35,589 nucleotides of DNA. Source: Streptomyces sp. GKU 895 (GTDB lineage: Bacteria; Actinomycetota; Actinomycetes; Streptomycetales; Streptomycetaceae). Each line of letters begins with the position of its first letter. Within the stretch, counting starts at the first letter, position 1. Where the stretch lies: the NCBI GenBank assembly GCA_002027195.1, contig MWJO01000091.1:1-35589 (forward strand). The letters are read 5' to 3'. This document shows, piece after piece, positions 7,988-15,368 of the stretch. A program made the translations under genes and the position numbers. Below the pieces are notes generated by a model that was not told where the DNA came from, searched no databases, and saw only the letters and a program-made list of their open reading frames with translations.

Positions 7988-8245
7988 ATGCGCAAGGACA
8001 TCCATCCGGCGTACGGGCCCGTCGTCTTCCGGGACCGCGCCGCTGACTACGCCTTCCTCACCCGCTCGACGATGACGAGCGAGAAGACGGTCGAGTGGGA
8101 GGACGGCAACACCTACCCGGTCGTGGACGTCGAGATCTCGAACGTCAGCCACCCCTTCTACACCGGCACCGCGCGCGTCCTGGACACCGCGGGGCGCGTG
8201 GAGCGGTTCGAGCGGCGCTACGGCCGGCCGGGGGAGCGGGGCTGA
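7988..8245 (+). CDS. rpmE2: 50S ribosomal protein L31, type B
   Basis: 85 residues, MRKDIHPAYGPVVFRDRAADYAFLTRSTM…, the type-B L31 that lacks the four zinc-ligand cysteines of type A. The VEISNVSHPFYTG motif is typical of L31 proteins. AGAGGAG lies about 11 nt upstream of ATG 7988. The stop codon overlaps the following cobW start by one base (TGATG at 8243-8247). It replaces zinc-binding L31 during zinc starvation, freeing zinc. Confidence 0.93.
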   Translation: MRKDIHPAYGPVVFRDRAADYAFLTRSTMTSEKTVEWEDGNTYPVVDVEISNVSHPFYTGTARVLDTAGRVERFERRYGRPGERG

Positions 8246-9426
8246 TGCTCTCGGTCGTGATCGTCGGCGGGCTGCACGCCGACGCCCGTAAGGCGGCCGT
8301 CGAGCGGCTCCTCGCCGACGTGCCCGGCAGCGTCGTACTCCACCACGACCTGGCGACGGCCGCGGCGGGCACGGTGGTGCGGACCGTGCGGGACGCCTCC
8401 GGCCTGCTGTCCGCCGGGGAGACGCCCCTGGTCAACGACTGTGCGTGCTGTGCGCTGCGGGAAGACCTCGTGCCCGAGCTGCGGCGGCTCGCGGACGACG
8501 GGACGACGCGGCTCGCGATCGTCGAGCTGTGGGACTCCGTCGAGCCCAAGGCCATGGCGGAGGTGGTGACCGCCGGCGGCCTCACGGTCACCGGTGTGAT
8601 CACCGCCGTGGACCCGGCACCGGTCCTGCCCTACCTGTACGGCGACGACCCGCCGAGCGCGGCCTCGCCGCGGCCGCGACCGACCAGCACACGATCGCCG
8701 ACACCTTCGCCCGCCGGGCGCCCCGTCCTCGCCGTGGCCACCGGAGGAGCGCCGACGAGGACCGGGCTGCTCACCAGTTCCGCCCCGACGGCCCGCCAGG
8801 TCCGATCGGCCCCGGCGACCGGCGGGCGCGGCGCCTTCCCGCGGCGGGCGCGGCGGCCTCCGGGCAGCCGCGCCCTGTTCCCGTTCCGCACCCTCCCCTC
8901 GCCGGCCGCCCTCGCCGGTTTCGACGTCGAGGCCGCCGCCGCGGCCCAGCACCCGGCCTGCGCCCTGCTGCCCGCCGAGGCCGACGCCCACGGCGTCTCC
9001 ACCCTCGTGTGGCACCGGGACCGGCCCTTCCATCCGGAGCGGCTGTACGAGGCGCTGGAGGACATCACCTGTGCCGCCGCCCGCAGCCGCGGCCGGTTCT
9101 GGCTGGCGGACCGGCCGGACACCCTCCTGCACTGGGACGCGGCCGGGGGCGCGCTGTGCGTGGAGAGCGCCGGGCCCTGGCTCGCCTCCCTCCCCGACGC
9201 GGCCTGGGACATGGTCCCGCCGGTGCGTCGCGCCGCCGCCGCGCTGGACTGGCACCCCGAGCACGGCGACTGCTGCCAGCACCTCGTCTTCACGTCCCCC
9301 GCCCTCGACCGCGACGGACTCGAACGGCTGCTGGAGTCCTGCCTGTTGACCGACGCCGAGTACGCCGCGGGCCGCAGCGCCTGGAAGCAGTTGCCGCCCG
9401 CCTTCGACACCCTCCTGGAGGTCTGA
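8245..9426 (+). CDS. CobW/YciC-like zinc-stress protein (internal indels)
   Basis: 393 residues as read, ATG 8245 to TGA 9426. The N-terminal part has the CobW-family metal motif NDCACCALREDL (CxCC) and the WDSVEPK segment. Residues about 225-390 are the CobW C-terminal domain (STLVWHRDRPFHPERLYEAL…RGRFWLADRP…). The expected P-loop GxxxxGKT is replaced by GGLHADARKA, so GTP binding by that loop is doubtful. Residues about 135-218 (8650-8900) read as Pro/Arg/Ser-rich nonsense, while neighbouring phases contain family-like pieces such as AAAATDQHTIADTFAR and ADEDRA; several small indels whose sum is a multiple of three must lie there. CobW proteins act as metallochaperones under zinc limitation. 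It is coupled to L31B and S18 by TGATG overlaps. Confidence 0.83.
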   Translation: MLSVVIVGGLHADARKAAVERLLADVPGSVVLHHDLATAAAGTVVRTVRDASGLLSAGETPLVNDCACCALREDLVPELRRLADDGTTRLAIVELWDSVEPKAMAEVVTAGGLTVTGVITAVDPAPVLPYLYGDDPPSAASPRPRPTSTRSPTPSPAGRPVLAVATGGAPTRTGLLTSSAPTARQVRSAPATGGRGAFPRRARRPPGSRALFPFRTLPSPAALAGFDVEAAAAAQHPACALLPAEADAHGVSTLVWHRDRPFHPERLYEALEDITCAAARSRGRFWLADRPDTLLHWDAAGGALCVESAGPWLASLPDAAWDMVPPVRRAAAALDWHPEHGDCCQHLVFTSPALDRDGLERLLESCLLTDAEYAAGRSAWKQLPPAFDTLLEV

Positions 9427-9661
9427 TGCCTCGTCAGACGACCGCAAGCCCCTCAAGTCCCGGCCCAACCCGCTGGACGCCGCCGGGATCACCTACATCG
9501 ACTACAAGGACACCGACCTGCTGCGGAAGTTCATCTCCGACCGCGGCAAGATCCGCAGCCGCCGCGTCACCCGCGTCACGGCCCAGCAGCAGCGACAGCT
9601 GGCCCGCGCCGTCAAGAACGCGCGGGAGATGGCCCTGCTGCCCTACTCCAGCGCCAAGTAA
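9426..9661 (+). CDS. rpsR: 30S ribosomal protein S18, zinc-free paralogue (frameshifted)
   Basis: ATG 9426 (overlapping the cobW TGA) starts MPR…, and after one missing base at about 9433-9436 the frame becomes DDRKPLKSRPNPLDAAGITYIDYKDTDLLRKFISDRGKIRSRRVTR…ALLPYSSAK, ending TAA 9659-9661. That is a complete S18 of about 78 residues without zinc-ligand cysteines. A missing C would restore MPRPDDRKPLK. It is the last gene of the zinc-stress ribosomal operon; a second, zinc-binding S18 gene should exist elsewhere in the genome. Confidence 0.87.
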
Positions 9662-9695
9662 GCGGCTACGGGCGTCCAGCACCAGGTGAACGGCC

Positions 9696-9747
9696 ATAGG
9701 TAGGCGATTCCCTACGTTTGACGCGTAGGGAATCGCCTACCTATTCT
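9696..9747 (+). promoter_or_regulatory. ArsR-type operator pair and promoter of the VOC operon
   Basis: A perfect inverted repeat with 21-bp arms lies at 9696-9716 and 9724-9744 with a 7-nt centre. Each arm itself contains an imperfect dyad GTAGGGAATCGCCTAC, so the element looks like two head-to-head operators. A -35 TTGACG (9718-9723) sits in the centre, and TATTCT (9742-9747) lies 18 bp later as the -10 box, just 7 nt before ATG 9755. The repressor would cover the spacer; the transcript is probably leaderless. The ArsR protein encoded in the operon is the likely ligand. Confidence 0.75.
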
Positions 9748-9754
9748 GTTCCGC

Positions 9755-10129
9755 ATGACCATCACCCACGCTTCCTTCGTCACCCTCCCCGTCGCCGACC
9801 AGGACCGCGCCCTGCGCTTCTACACCGACGTCCTCGGCATGGCGGTCACCGTCGACCGGGACATGCCCCAGGGCCGCTGGCTCCAGGTCGCCCCCGAGGG
9901 CGCGCAGACCGTCTTCACGCTCTCCGGCCCCGGGATGGGCGGCTTCGAGCCCGGATCGGCCCGGGGGATCATGTTGGTGACGACCGATGTCGACGCCGAC
10001 TGCGCGCGCCTCGCCGAGGCCGGCGTGTCCGTGCAGGGTCCCGACGAGCTCCCCTGGGGCCGGATGGCCGCCTTCACGGACCCCGACGGCAACGGTCTGA
10101 TGCTGCTGACGGAGAAGGAAGGCTTCTGA
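9755..10129 (+). CDS. VOC-family (glyoxalase/bleomycin-resistance fold) protein
   Basis: 124 residues with the two beta-alpha-beta modules of vicinal-oxygen-chelate proteins. It starts ITHASFVTLPVADQDRALRFYTDVLGM and ends WGRMAAFTDPDGNGLMLLTEK, both classic motifs. His5 and the C-terminal Glu are possible metal ligands. It is the first gene of a three-gene operon with an ArsR regulator and an SRPBCC protein, under the large inverted repeat. Likely a detoxifying or ligand-binding protein whose substrate cannot be predicted. Confidence 0.88.
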   Translation: MTITHASFVTLPVADQDRALRFYTDVLGMAVTVDRDMPQGRWLQVAPEGAQTVFTLSGPGMGGFEPGSARGIMLVTTDVDADCARLAEAGVSVQGPDELPWGRMAAFTDPDGNGLMLLTEKEGF

Positions 10130-10136
10130 CCTCGCC

Positions 10137-10487
10137 ATGAACGGGACGGGTACCGCCGCCGCGAACGACCGCGTCTTCGCCGCGCTCGCCAACTCCGTGC
10201 GCCGCGAGGTGCTGCGCCTCCTGCGCGACGGCGGCCCGCAGCCCGTGCAGGCCCTCGCCGCCCACTTCGACATGGCCCGCCCGAGCCTCTCCGAGCACCT
10301 CAAGGTGCTCCGCGACGCCGGCCTCGTCTCCGAGCAGCGCTCCGGCCGGCAGCGCATCTACCGCCTGGAGGCGGCCCCGCTGGCCGAGGTGCAGGACTGG
10401 CTCCACCCGTACGAGCGGTTCTGGCGCGACCGGCTGAAGGGCCTGGGCGAGCTGCTCGACCGCATGCCCGACGATGACGCGACATGA
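10137..10487 (+). CDS. ArsR-family transcriptional regulator
   Basis: 116 residues. The winged helix-turn-helix covers about residues 10-90: VFAALANSVRREVLRLLRDGG, recognition region FDMARPSLSEHLKVLRDAGLV, wing EQRSGRQRIYRL. No cysteine metal-binding box (CxC) is present, so it is not a typical metal sensor; the C-terminal phrase WLHPYERFWRDRLKGLGELLD is typical of the ArsR proteins paired with SRPBCC partners. It starts 7 bp after the VOC stop and its TGA overlaps the next ATG (ATGA). Probably represses its own operon at the 9696-9744 repeat. Confidence 0.9.
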   Translation: MNGTGTAAANDRVFAALANSVRREVLRLLRDGGPQPVQALAAHFDMARPSLSEHLKVLRDAGLVSEQRSGRQRIYRLEAAPLAEVQDWLHPYERFWRDRLKGLGELLDRMPDDDAT

Positions 10488-10945
10488 ACGCCACCCCTGA
10501 CGACGACCTCACCGTCATCCGCGTCGACCAGTTCTTCCCGCACCCGCCCGCCAAGGTGTGGCGTGCCCTCACCGAGCCCGCGTTGCTCGTGCAGTGGCAG
10601 ATGCAAGGCACCGAGGCGTTCCGTCTCGAGGTCGGTCACCGGTACACCATGACCTCCGTCCCGCGTCCCAACACCCGCTTCTCCGGCACCGTCGACGTGG
10701 AGGTTCTCGGTTTTCAGCCGGAACGGATGCTGAGCGTCCGCTGGACCGACACCGATCCCGCCAACTCCGCCGACTGGACCATCACATGGAGGTTGGAACA
10801 GGAAGGGCGCGGAACGCGTCTCTTTCTAGTACACGAGGGATTCGACCCGGACGACCCCGCACAGCTGATGGCCCGGACGATCATGGACGGGGGCTGGAGA
10901 TCGCATGTGATGCGGGCTCTGGGGGATGCGCTGGAACGGATGTAG
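10484..10945 (+). CDS. SRPBCC (AHSA1-like) domain protein
   Basis: 153 residues of the START/Bet v1-like fold. Typical AHSA1 features are FPHPPAKVWRALTEPALLVQWQ near the N-terminus, VEVLGFQPERMLSVRW in the middle, and RLFLVHEGF followed by a long C-terminal helix (GGWRSHVMRALGDALERM). It overlaps the ArsR gene by four bases (ATGA), so it is translationally coupled. ArsR-SRPBCC pairs are common in bacteria; the pocket suggests binding of a hydrophobic small molecule, but none is identified. Confidence 0.88.
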   Translation: MNATPDDDLTVIRVDQFFPHPPAKVWRALTEPALLVQWQMQGTEAFRLEVGHRYTMTSVPRPNTRFSGTVDVEVLGFQPERMLSVRWTDTDPANSADWTITWRLEQEGRGTRLFLVHEGFDPDDPAQLMARTIMDGGWRSHVMRALGDALERM

Positions 10946-10984
10946 CGGCTCCTGCGTCACATCTGTAACCACGGGAACACCCCG

Positions 10985-11032
10985 CGTGCACGTGCATCTG
11001 CTCATGCATCTGCACGTGAACAGAGCTATGAT
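10985..11032 (+). promoter_or_regulatory. Repeat operator A and promoter of the DUF397 gene
   Basis: The nonamer TGCATCTGC occurs at 10993-11001 and 11005-11013, flanked by CACGTG on both sides. The first copy sits in a 17-mer CGTGCACGTGCATCTGC that is repeated exactly upstream of the neighbouring ATPase gene. A good -10 box TATGAT follows at 11027-11032. A second possible promoter, TTGACC (11042-11047) then TAGGCC (11066-11071), lies downstream. Likely target of the XRE regulator of this locus. Confidence 0.62.
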
Positions 11033-11094
11033 CCGGACCAGTTGACCATTGCATCAATTGGCCCCTAGGCCACCGCAGCACCGGGGAGCGACCT

Positions 11095-11355
11095 GTGGAC
11101 CACGACGTGTACCGCGGCATGGACGTGTACAACGGCATGGCGGCCACGGACCTGAGCGGGGTGGCCTGGCAGAAGAGCAGGCACAGCAACTCGCAGGGTT
11201 CCTGTGTCGAGTTCGCGCGGCTGCCCGACGGCGGCGTGGCCATGCGCAACTCGCGCTTCCCGGACGGCCCGGCGCTCGTCTACACGCGCGCGGAGATCGA
11301 GGCGATGCTCCTGGGCGTCAAGGACGGCGAGTTCGACCACCTGATAGCGGGCTGA
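11095..11355 (+). CDS. DUF397 protein (WhiJ-locus type)
   Basis: 86 residues from GTG 11095 with GGGGAG about 8 nt upstream. The DUF397 signature is complete: LSGVAWQKSRHSNSQGSCVEFARLPDGGVAMRNSRFPDGPALVYTRAEIEAMLLGVKDGEFDHLI. Such small proteins are encoded beside XRE/DUF5753 regulators in Streptomyces development loci (whiJ, abaA-type) and are thought to modulate the regulator. Here the XRE gene is 900 bp away and an ATPase gene lies between, so all three members of the triad are present. Confidence 0.88.
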   Translation: MDHDVYRGMDVYNGMAATDLSGVAWQKSRHSNSQGSCVEFARLPDGGVAMRNSRFPDGPALVYTRAEIEAMLLGVKDGEFDHLIAG

Positions 11356-11448
11356 GGGTGACGGACGCCCCGGCTCAACCCGGGGTGACCGGCTCCCTAC
11401 GTGCGGTGACGCGCGTAGAACCCCGGCGCGGAAAAACGCCGCGGGGGC

Positions 11449-11955
11449 TCACTCGGCGGACTCCCGCGGCTGGAGCAGGAACAGGGCCCAGACGACCTTG
11501 CCGTTGAGGGTGCCGGCCAGTGGGTGCCAGCCCCAGCTGTCGGCGAAGGAGTCGACGAGGAACAGGCCGCGGCCGGATTCCGCCGAGAAGTCGTCCGAAT
11601 CGCGCGCCACCGGGCTGTCGTGGCTGGGATCGCGCACCGCGCACACCAGTCGGTCCGTCCAGCGCATCAGATGCAGCCGCACCGGCGGGATCTGTGCGGG
11701 GGCGTGGCCGTCGCCGGCCGGCAGTCCGTGGCGCAGGGCGTTGGTGACCAGTTCGGAGACCACGAGACAGATGTCGTCGAAACGGTCGCCGATGTCCCAC
11801 TGGTCGAGCGTTCTGCGGGCGAACTGCCGTGCCTCGCGCACCGCTTCGTAGCGGGCGGGCAGGGCGCAGGAGGCGGCGTTGGACACGGCCGCGGGATCCA
11901 GCGGCGGAAGGCCCTGCCGTAACGGCTCGAGCATGGTCGATCCATTCATCCCCAT
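11449..11955 (-). CDS. Histidine-kinase-like ATPase (RsbW-type anti-sigma kinase family)
   Basis: 168 residues from ATG 11955, with GGAG 8 nt upstream. The HATPase_c fold is shown by the N box VSELVTNALRHG (about 66-78), a G1-like AVRDPSHDSP, and SGRGLFLVDSFADSWGW (G2 region). No sensor, dimerisation or membrane part is present, so it is a stand-alone ATPase of the type found with XRE and DUF397 genes in Streptomyces. It is convergent with the DUF397 gene (93-bp gap with only a weak GC hairpin) and divergent from the XRE gene. Longer in-frame starts up to 12171 have no support and would run through operator B. Confidence 0.87.
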   Translation of the reverse strand: MGMNGSTMLEPLRQGLPPLDPAAVSNAASCALPARYEAVREARQFARRTLDQWDIGDRFDDICLVVSELVTNALRHGLPAGDGHAPAQIPPVRLHLMRWTDRLVCAVRDPSHDSPVARDSDDFSAESGRGLFLVDSFADSWGWHPLAGTLNGKVVWALFLLQPRESAE

Positions 11956-12028
11956 GCGAGGCACTCCCGGGAACTCGCGGTCGTTGCGATGCAGCGGTTG
12001 CGCGGGACCATGGTTTCGGATGTGTGGT

Positions 12029-12058
12029 GCAGATGCAAGGTGCAGATGCACGTGCACG
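12029..12058 (-). promoter_or_regulatory. Repeat operator B upstream of the ATPase gene
   Basis: Read in the direction of the ATPase gene, this site has the same 17-mer CGTGCACGTGCATCTGC (12058-12042) as operator A, then a second TGCATCTGC (12037-12029) four bases on. The spacing differs from site A by one base (13 vs 12 bp period). It lies 74-103 bp upstream of ATG 11955 and about 195 bp upstream of the XRE start, in a 297-bp divergent intergenic region otherwise without a recognisable gene. Confidence 0.62.
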
Positions 12059-12252
12059 TGACCGAATTGGATGGTGCCGTACCGCTTGTTGGGCATTTTT
12101 TCCGCCAACTTCCTCCTCTCTCTTGCCTTCTCGCGGCCACCTCCTGTGTGGAATCTTTGGCTTCTTTCCATCTCTGTAATCGGACGAGTACAGCTCGAAG
12201 TGTTTTAGTGGCAGACTTCGGCCCCGGAAGACGGTTGGGGAGGCTGGCGAAC

Positions 12253-13113
12253 GTGAGCGCGGGAGAGCCGGGATCGGTGGTGCGGCGCATGCTGCTCGGA
12301 TCACAACTCAGGCGACTGCGTGAGGCGCGGGGGATCACGCGCGAGGCCGCGGGCTACTCCATCCGCGCCTCCGAGTCGAAGATCAGCCGGATGGAGTTGG
12401 GCCGGGTGAGCTTCAAGACCAGGGACGTCGAGGACCTCCTGACGCTGTACGGCATCACGGACGAGGCCGAGCGCATGTCGCTGCTCTCCCTCGCCCGCGA
12501 GGCCAACGTGGCGGGCTGGTGGCACAGTTACTCCGACGTGCTGCCGAGCTGGTTCCCCACCTATGTGGGGCTGGAGGGCGCGGCGAACCTCATCCGCGCG
12601 TACGAGGTGCAGTTCGTGCACGGCCTGCTGCAGACCGAGGCGTATGCACGTGCGGTCGTACAGCGCGGCATGAAGGGCGCGAGCACGGCCGACATCGAGA
12701 AGCGGGTGGCGCTGCGCCTGGAGCGGCAGAAGTACCTCGTCGCCGAGAACGCCCCCGACTTCCACATCGTCCTCGACGAGGCCGCCCTGCGCCGGCCCTA
12801 CGGCGACCGCGAGGTGATGCGGGGCCAGCTCCAGCACCTCATCGAGATCTCCCAGCACCCCAACATCCGGCTGCAGATCATGCCGTTCAGCTTCGGCGGG
12901 CACTCGGGCGAGAGCGGCGCGTTCACGATCCTGAGCTTCTCGGAGTCCGACCTCACCGACGTGGTCTATCTGGAGCAGCTCACCAGCGCCCTCTACCTGG
13001 ACAAGCGCGAGGACGTCGCCCAGTACGAGACCGCGCTCAAGGAGCTCCAGCAGGACAGCCCGGGGCCCGACGAGAGCCGGGACCTGCTACGGGGTCTCCT
13101 CCAGCTTTCTTAG
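12253..13113 (+). CDS. XRE-family regulator with DUF5753 (WhiJ-like)
   Basis: 286 residues from GTG 12253 (VSAGEPGSVVRRMLLGSQLRRL…), with GGGGAGG 9 nt upstream. The helix-turn-helix is at about residues 14-70 (ITREAAGYSIRASESKISRMELGRV). Residues about 90-275 form the DUF5753 domain (FPTYVGLEGAANLIRAYEVQFVHGLLQTEAYARAV…SFGGHSGESGAFTIL…). This is the WhiJ-like regulator class of Streptomyces, which controls development together with DUF397 partners. The frame is open upstream to 11989, but that part crosses operator B and is non-coding. Confidence 0.88.
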   Translation: MSAGEPGSVVRRMLLGSQLRRLREARGITREAAGYSIRASESKISRMELGRVSFKTRDVEDLLTLYGITDEAERMSLLSLAREANVAGWWHSYSDVLPSWFPTYVGLEGAANLIRAYEVQFVHGLLQTEAYARAVVQRGMKGASTADIEKRVALRLERQKYLVAENAPDFHIVLDEAALRRPYGDREVMRGQLQHLIEISQHPNIRLQIMPFSFGGHSGESGAFTILSFSESDLTDVVYLEQLTSALYLDKREDVAQYETALKELQQDSPGPDESRDLLRGLLQLS

Positions 13114-13225
13114 GGTTCTCCCCATAAGTTCGCTCTCCGTCCCCAACTCGCCTGCCCCGCACGTACGATGACGTGTGCTCAGACCGTGATGCAGATCGCG
13201 CGTCCGCTAGTGATTTGGGGATCGC

Positions 13226-14686
13226 ATGTCGTCGTACTTCACTGACCTGGCCCAGCAGTACATCGACGGTGAGTGGCGTCCGGGCACCGGCTCCTGGGAC
13301 ATCATCGACTTCAACCCGTACGACGGCGAGAAGCTGGCATCGATCACCATAGCCACGGTCGACGAGGTCGACGACGCGTACCAGGCGGCCGCCCGCGCCC
13401 AGAAGGCATGGGCCGCGACCAACCCGTACGCCCGCCGAGCCGTCCTCGAAAGGGCGCTGCGCCTGGTCGAGGAGCGCGAGCAGGAGATCGCCGACGCGAT
13501 CATCACCGAACTCGGCGGCACCCGGCTGAAGGCGGACTTCGAACTGCGCCTCGCCAAGGACTTCCTGCGCGAAGCGGCCCACCAGGCTCTGAGCCCCGAA
13601 GGCACGATCCTCCCCTCTTCCGTCGACGGCAAGGAGAACCGCGTCCACCGCGTTCCGGTCGGTGTGGTGGGTGTGATCAGCTCCTACAACTTCCCCTTCC
13701 TCCTCTCGGTCAAGTCGGTCGCCCCGGCCCTCGCCCTCGGCAACGCCGTCGTCCTCAAGCCGCATCAGGAAACCCCGATCGTCGGCGGCTCGCTGGTCGC
13801 CAAGATCTTCCAGGACGCCGGTCTGCCCGGCGGCCTGCTGAACGTCGTCATCACCGACATCGCCGAGACCGGTGACGCCTTCATCGACCACCCGCTTCTG
13901 AAGGTCATCTCCTTCACCGGCTCCGACCAGGTCGGGCGCCATGTCGCCGCCCTGTGCGCCGCGAACCTCAAGCGCTCGGTCCTCGAACTGAGCGGCAACA
14001 GCGCGCTGGTGGTCCTCGACGACGCCGACGTCGACTACGCCGTCGACGCGGCCGTCTTCAGCCGGTACATCCACCAGGGCCAGATCTGCATGGCCGCCAA
14101 CCGCATCCTGGTCGACCGCTCGGTCTTCGACGAGTTCACCGAGAAGTTCGTCGCCAAGGTGAAGACGCTCAGGACCGGAGATCCGCGCGAGCCCGAGACG
14201 GTCATCGGTCCGCTCATCAACCACTCCAAGGCGGACGCCGTGACCGGCGTGATCGACCAGGCGCTCGCCGAGGGCGCCACGGCTCTGGTGCGCGGCGGCC
14301 GGACCGACAACCTCGTCGAACCGTCCGTCCTGACCGGCGTCCCCGCCGACTCGGCCCTGCTGCGGCAGGAGGTCTTCGGCCCGGTCGCCTTTCTCGTCCC
14401 CTTCGACGGCGAGGAGGAGGCCGTACGCATCGTCAACGACACTCCGTACGGCCTGAGCGGCGCCGTCCACACGGGCGACGTCGAGCGGGGTGTCGCCTTC
14501 GCCGAGCAGATCGACACGGGCATGTTCCATGTGAACGACGGCACTGTCCACGACGAGCCCGTCGTCCCCTTCGGCGGCGAGAAGAGCTCGGGCATGGGCC
14601 GCCTGAACGGCGAGAGCGTGGTGGACGCGTTCACCACCCTGAAGTGGATCTCGGTCCAGCGCGGCCGGAGCACCTTCCCCTTCTAG
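13226..14686 (+). CDS. NAD(P)-dependent aldehyde dehydrogenase
   Basis: 486 residues, a full-length ALDH. The catalytic nucleophile is Cys288 in GQICMAANR and the general base Glu254 in LELSGN; their 34-residue spacing is canonical. The Rossmann part has SSYNFPFLLSVKSVAPALALGNAVVLKP and FTGSDQVG. The end region EPVVPFGGEKSSGMGRLNGE resembles benzaldehyde/vanillin-type dehydrogenases, so an aromatic aldehyde substrate is possible but not shown. It stands alone: a strong hairpin follows the stop and a 112-bp gap precedes it. Confidence 0.93.
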   Translation: MSSYFTDLAQQYIDGEWRPGTGSWDIIDFNPYDGEKLASITIATVDEVDDAYQAAARAQKAWAATNPYARRAVLERALRLVEEREQEIADAIITELGGTRLKADFELRLAKDFLREAAHQALSPEGTILPSSVDGKENRVHRVPVGVVGVISSYNFPFLLSVKSVAPALALGNAVVLKPHQETPIVGGSLVAKIFQDAGLPGGLLNVVITDIAETGDAFIDHPLLKVISFTGSDQVGRHVAALCAANLKRSVLELSGNSALVVLDDADVDYAVDAAVFSRYIHQGQICMAANRILVDRSVFDEFTEKFVAKVKTLRTGDPREPETVIGPLINHSKADAVTGVIDQALAEGATALVRGGRTDNLVEPSVLTGVPADSALLRQEVFGPVAFLVPFDGEEEAVRIVNDTPYGLSGAVHTGDVERGVAFAEQIDTGMFHVNDGTVHDEPVVPFGGEKSSGMGRLNGESVVDAFTTLKWISVQRGRSTFPF

Positions 14687-14701
14687 GTATTTCCCGCGCG
14701 C

Positions 14702-14738
14702 CGGGCCCTTGCGGACAGAAGCTGACCGCAAGGGCCCG
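14702..14738 (+). terminator. Hairpin after aldehyde dehydrogenase
   Basis: A perfect 13-bp inverted repeat CGGGCCCTTGCGG / CCGCAAGGGCCCG (14702-14714 and 14726-14738) with an 11-nt loop starts 15 bp after the TAG stop. There is no U-tract, as is usual for Streptomyces terminators. Confidence 0.8.
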
Positions 14739-14795
14739 TAGCTTCGTCGGTGTCAGGGGGAGAGCCCCCCGGGTCCCGACGAAAGGCGGCCGGTC

Positions 14796-15344
14796 ATGGT
14801 CACCCACGTTCCCGCGGAAGCACACGGCGACGAGCGCGGAGCGCTGCTCGGCTATCTGGCCGCCGAGCGCGGCGCGATCCGGCGCGCGCTGCTCGGGCTG
14901 ACGGACGAGCAGGCGGCCGCCAGGCCCAGCGCCAGCGACCTGTCCCTCGCCGGGCTGCTGAAGCATGTGGCCGAGGTCGAGCTGGGCTGGGTCGCCCGCG
15001 CCAAGGGCGAGCCGCCGGCCGTGCAGCGGACCGAGGCGAACTGGCACGAGTGCTTCGCCCTCGTGGACGGCGAGACGGTCGAGTCCCAGCTGGCCTACTG
15101 GGAGAAGGTCGCCGCGGAGACGGAGGCGTACGCCCGTTCGGTCCCGAGCCTCGACGACACCTTCGCCCTGCCGAACGACCCCTGGTTCCCGCCGGACAGC
15201 CGGGTCTCCGTCCGCTGGATGCTGCTCAACCTGATCCGCGAGATGGCCCGGCACGCCGGCCATGCCGACATCATCCGGGAGTCCCTGGACGGCGCCACCG
15301 CCTTCGAGCTGGTGGCCAAGGAGCAGGGCACGACCTGGACCTGA
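14796..15344 (+). CDS. DinB/DUF664 family protein
   Basis: 182 residues of the four-helix DinB/YfiT fold: LLGYLAAERGAIRRALLGLTDEQAAARPSASDLSLAGLLKHVAEVELGWV, later LNLIREMARHAGHADIIRESLDG. The His residues in LLKHV and MARHAGHAD are the usual metal ligands. Actinobacterial members are often mycothiol-dependent enzymes, so a thiol transferase role is possible. ATG 14796 follows GAAAGG. It is followed after 24 bp by the PadR gene on the same strand. Confidence 0.87.
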   Translation: MVTHVPAEAHGDERGALLGYLAAERGAIRRALLGLTDEQAAARPSASDLSLAGLLKHVAEVELGWVARAKGEPPAVQRTEANWHECFALVDGETVESQLAYWEKVAAETEAYARSVPSLDDTFALPNDPWFPPDSRVSVRWMLLNLIREMARHAGHADIIRESLDGATAFELVAKEQGTTWT

Positions 15345-15368
15345 CGTCAAGCGTCCTACGCTGGCCCC

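Noticed and set aside
7211..9661. True pseudogenisation of rpsN, cobW and rpsR
   Set aside because: Protein conservation continues undamaged on both sides of each break and the same G/C-deletion pattern recurs across the window, so sequencing error is the simpler reading.
11989..12252. Extended XRE start upstream
   Set aside because: The region contains the repeat operator and an A/T-richer promoter stretch; GTG 12253 has a good ribosome site and the family's usual N-terminus.
13037..14731. Long open frame on the minus strand opposite the aldehyde dehydrogenase
   Set aside because: Antisense of a clear, motif-complete gene; Asp/Gly/Val-rich composition typical of high-GC shadow frames and no family motifs.
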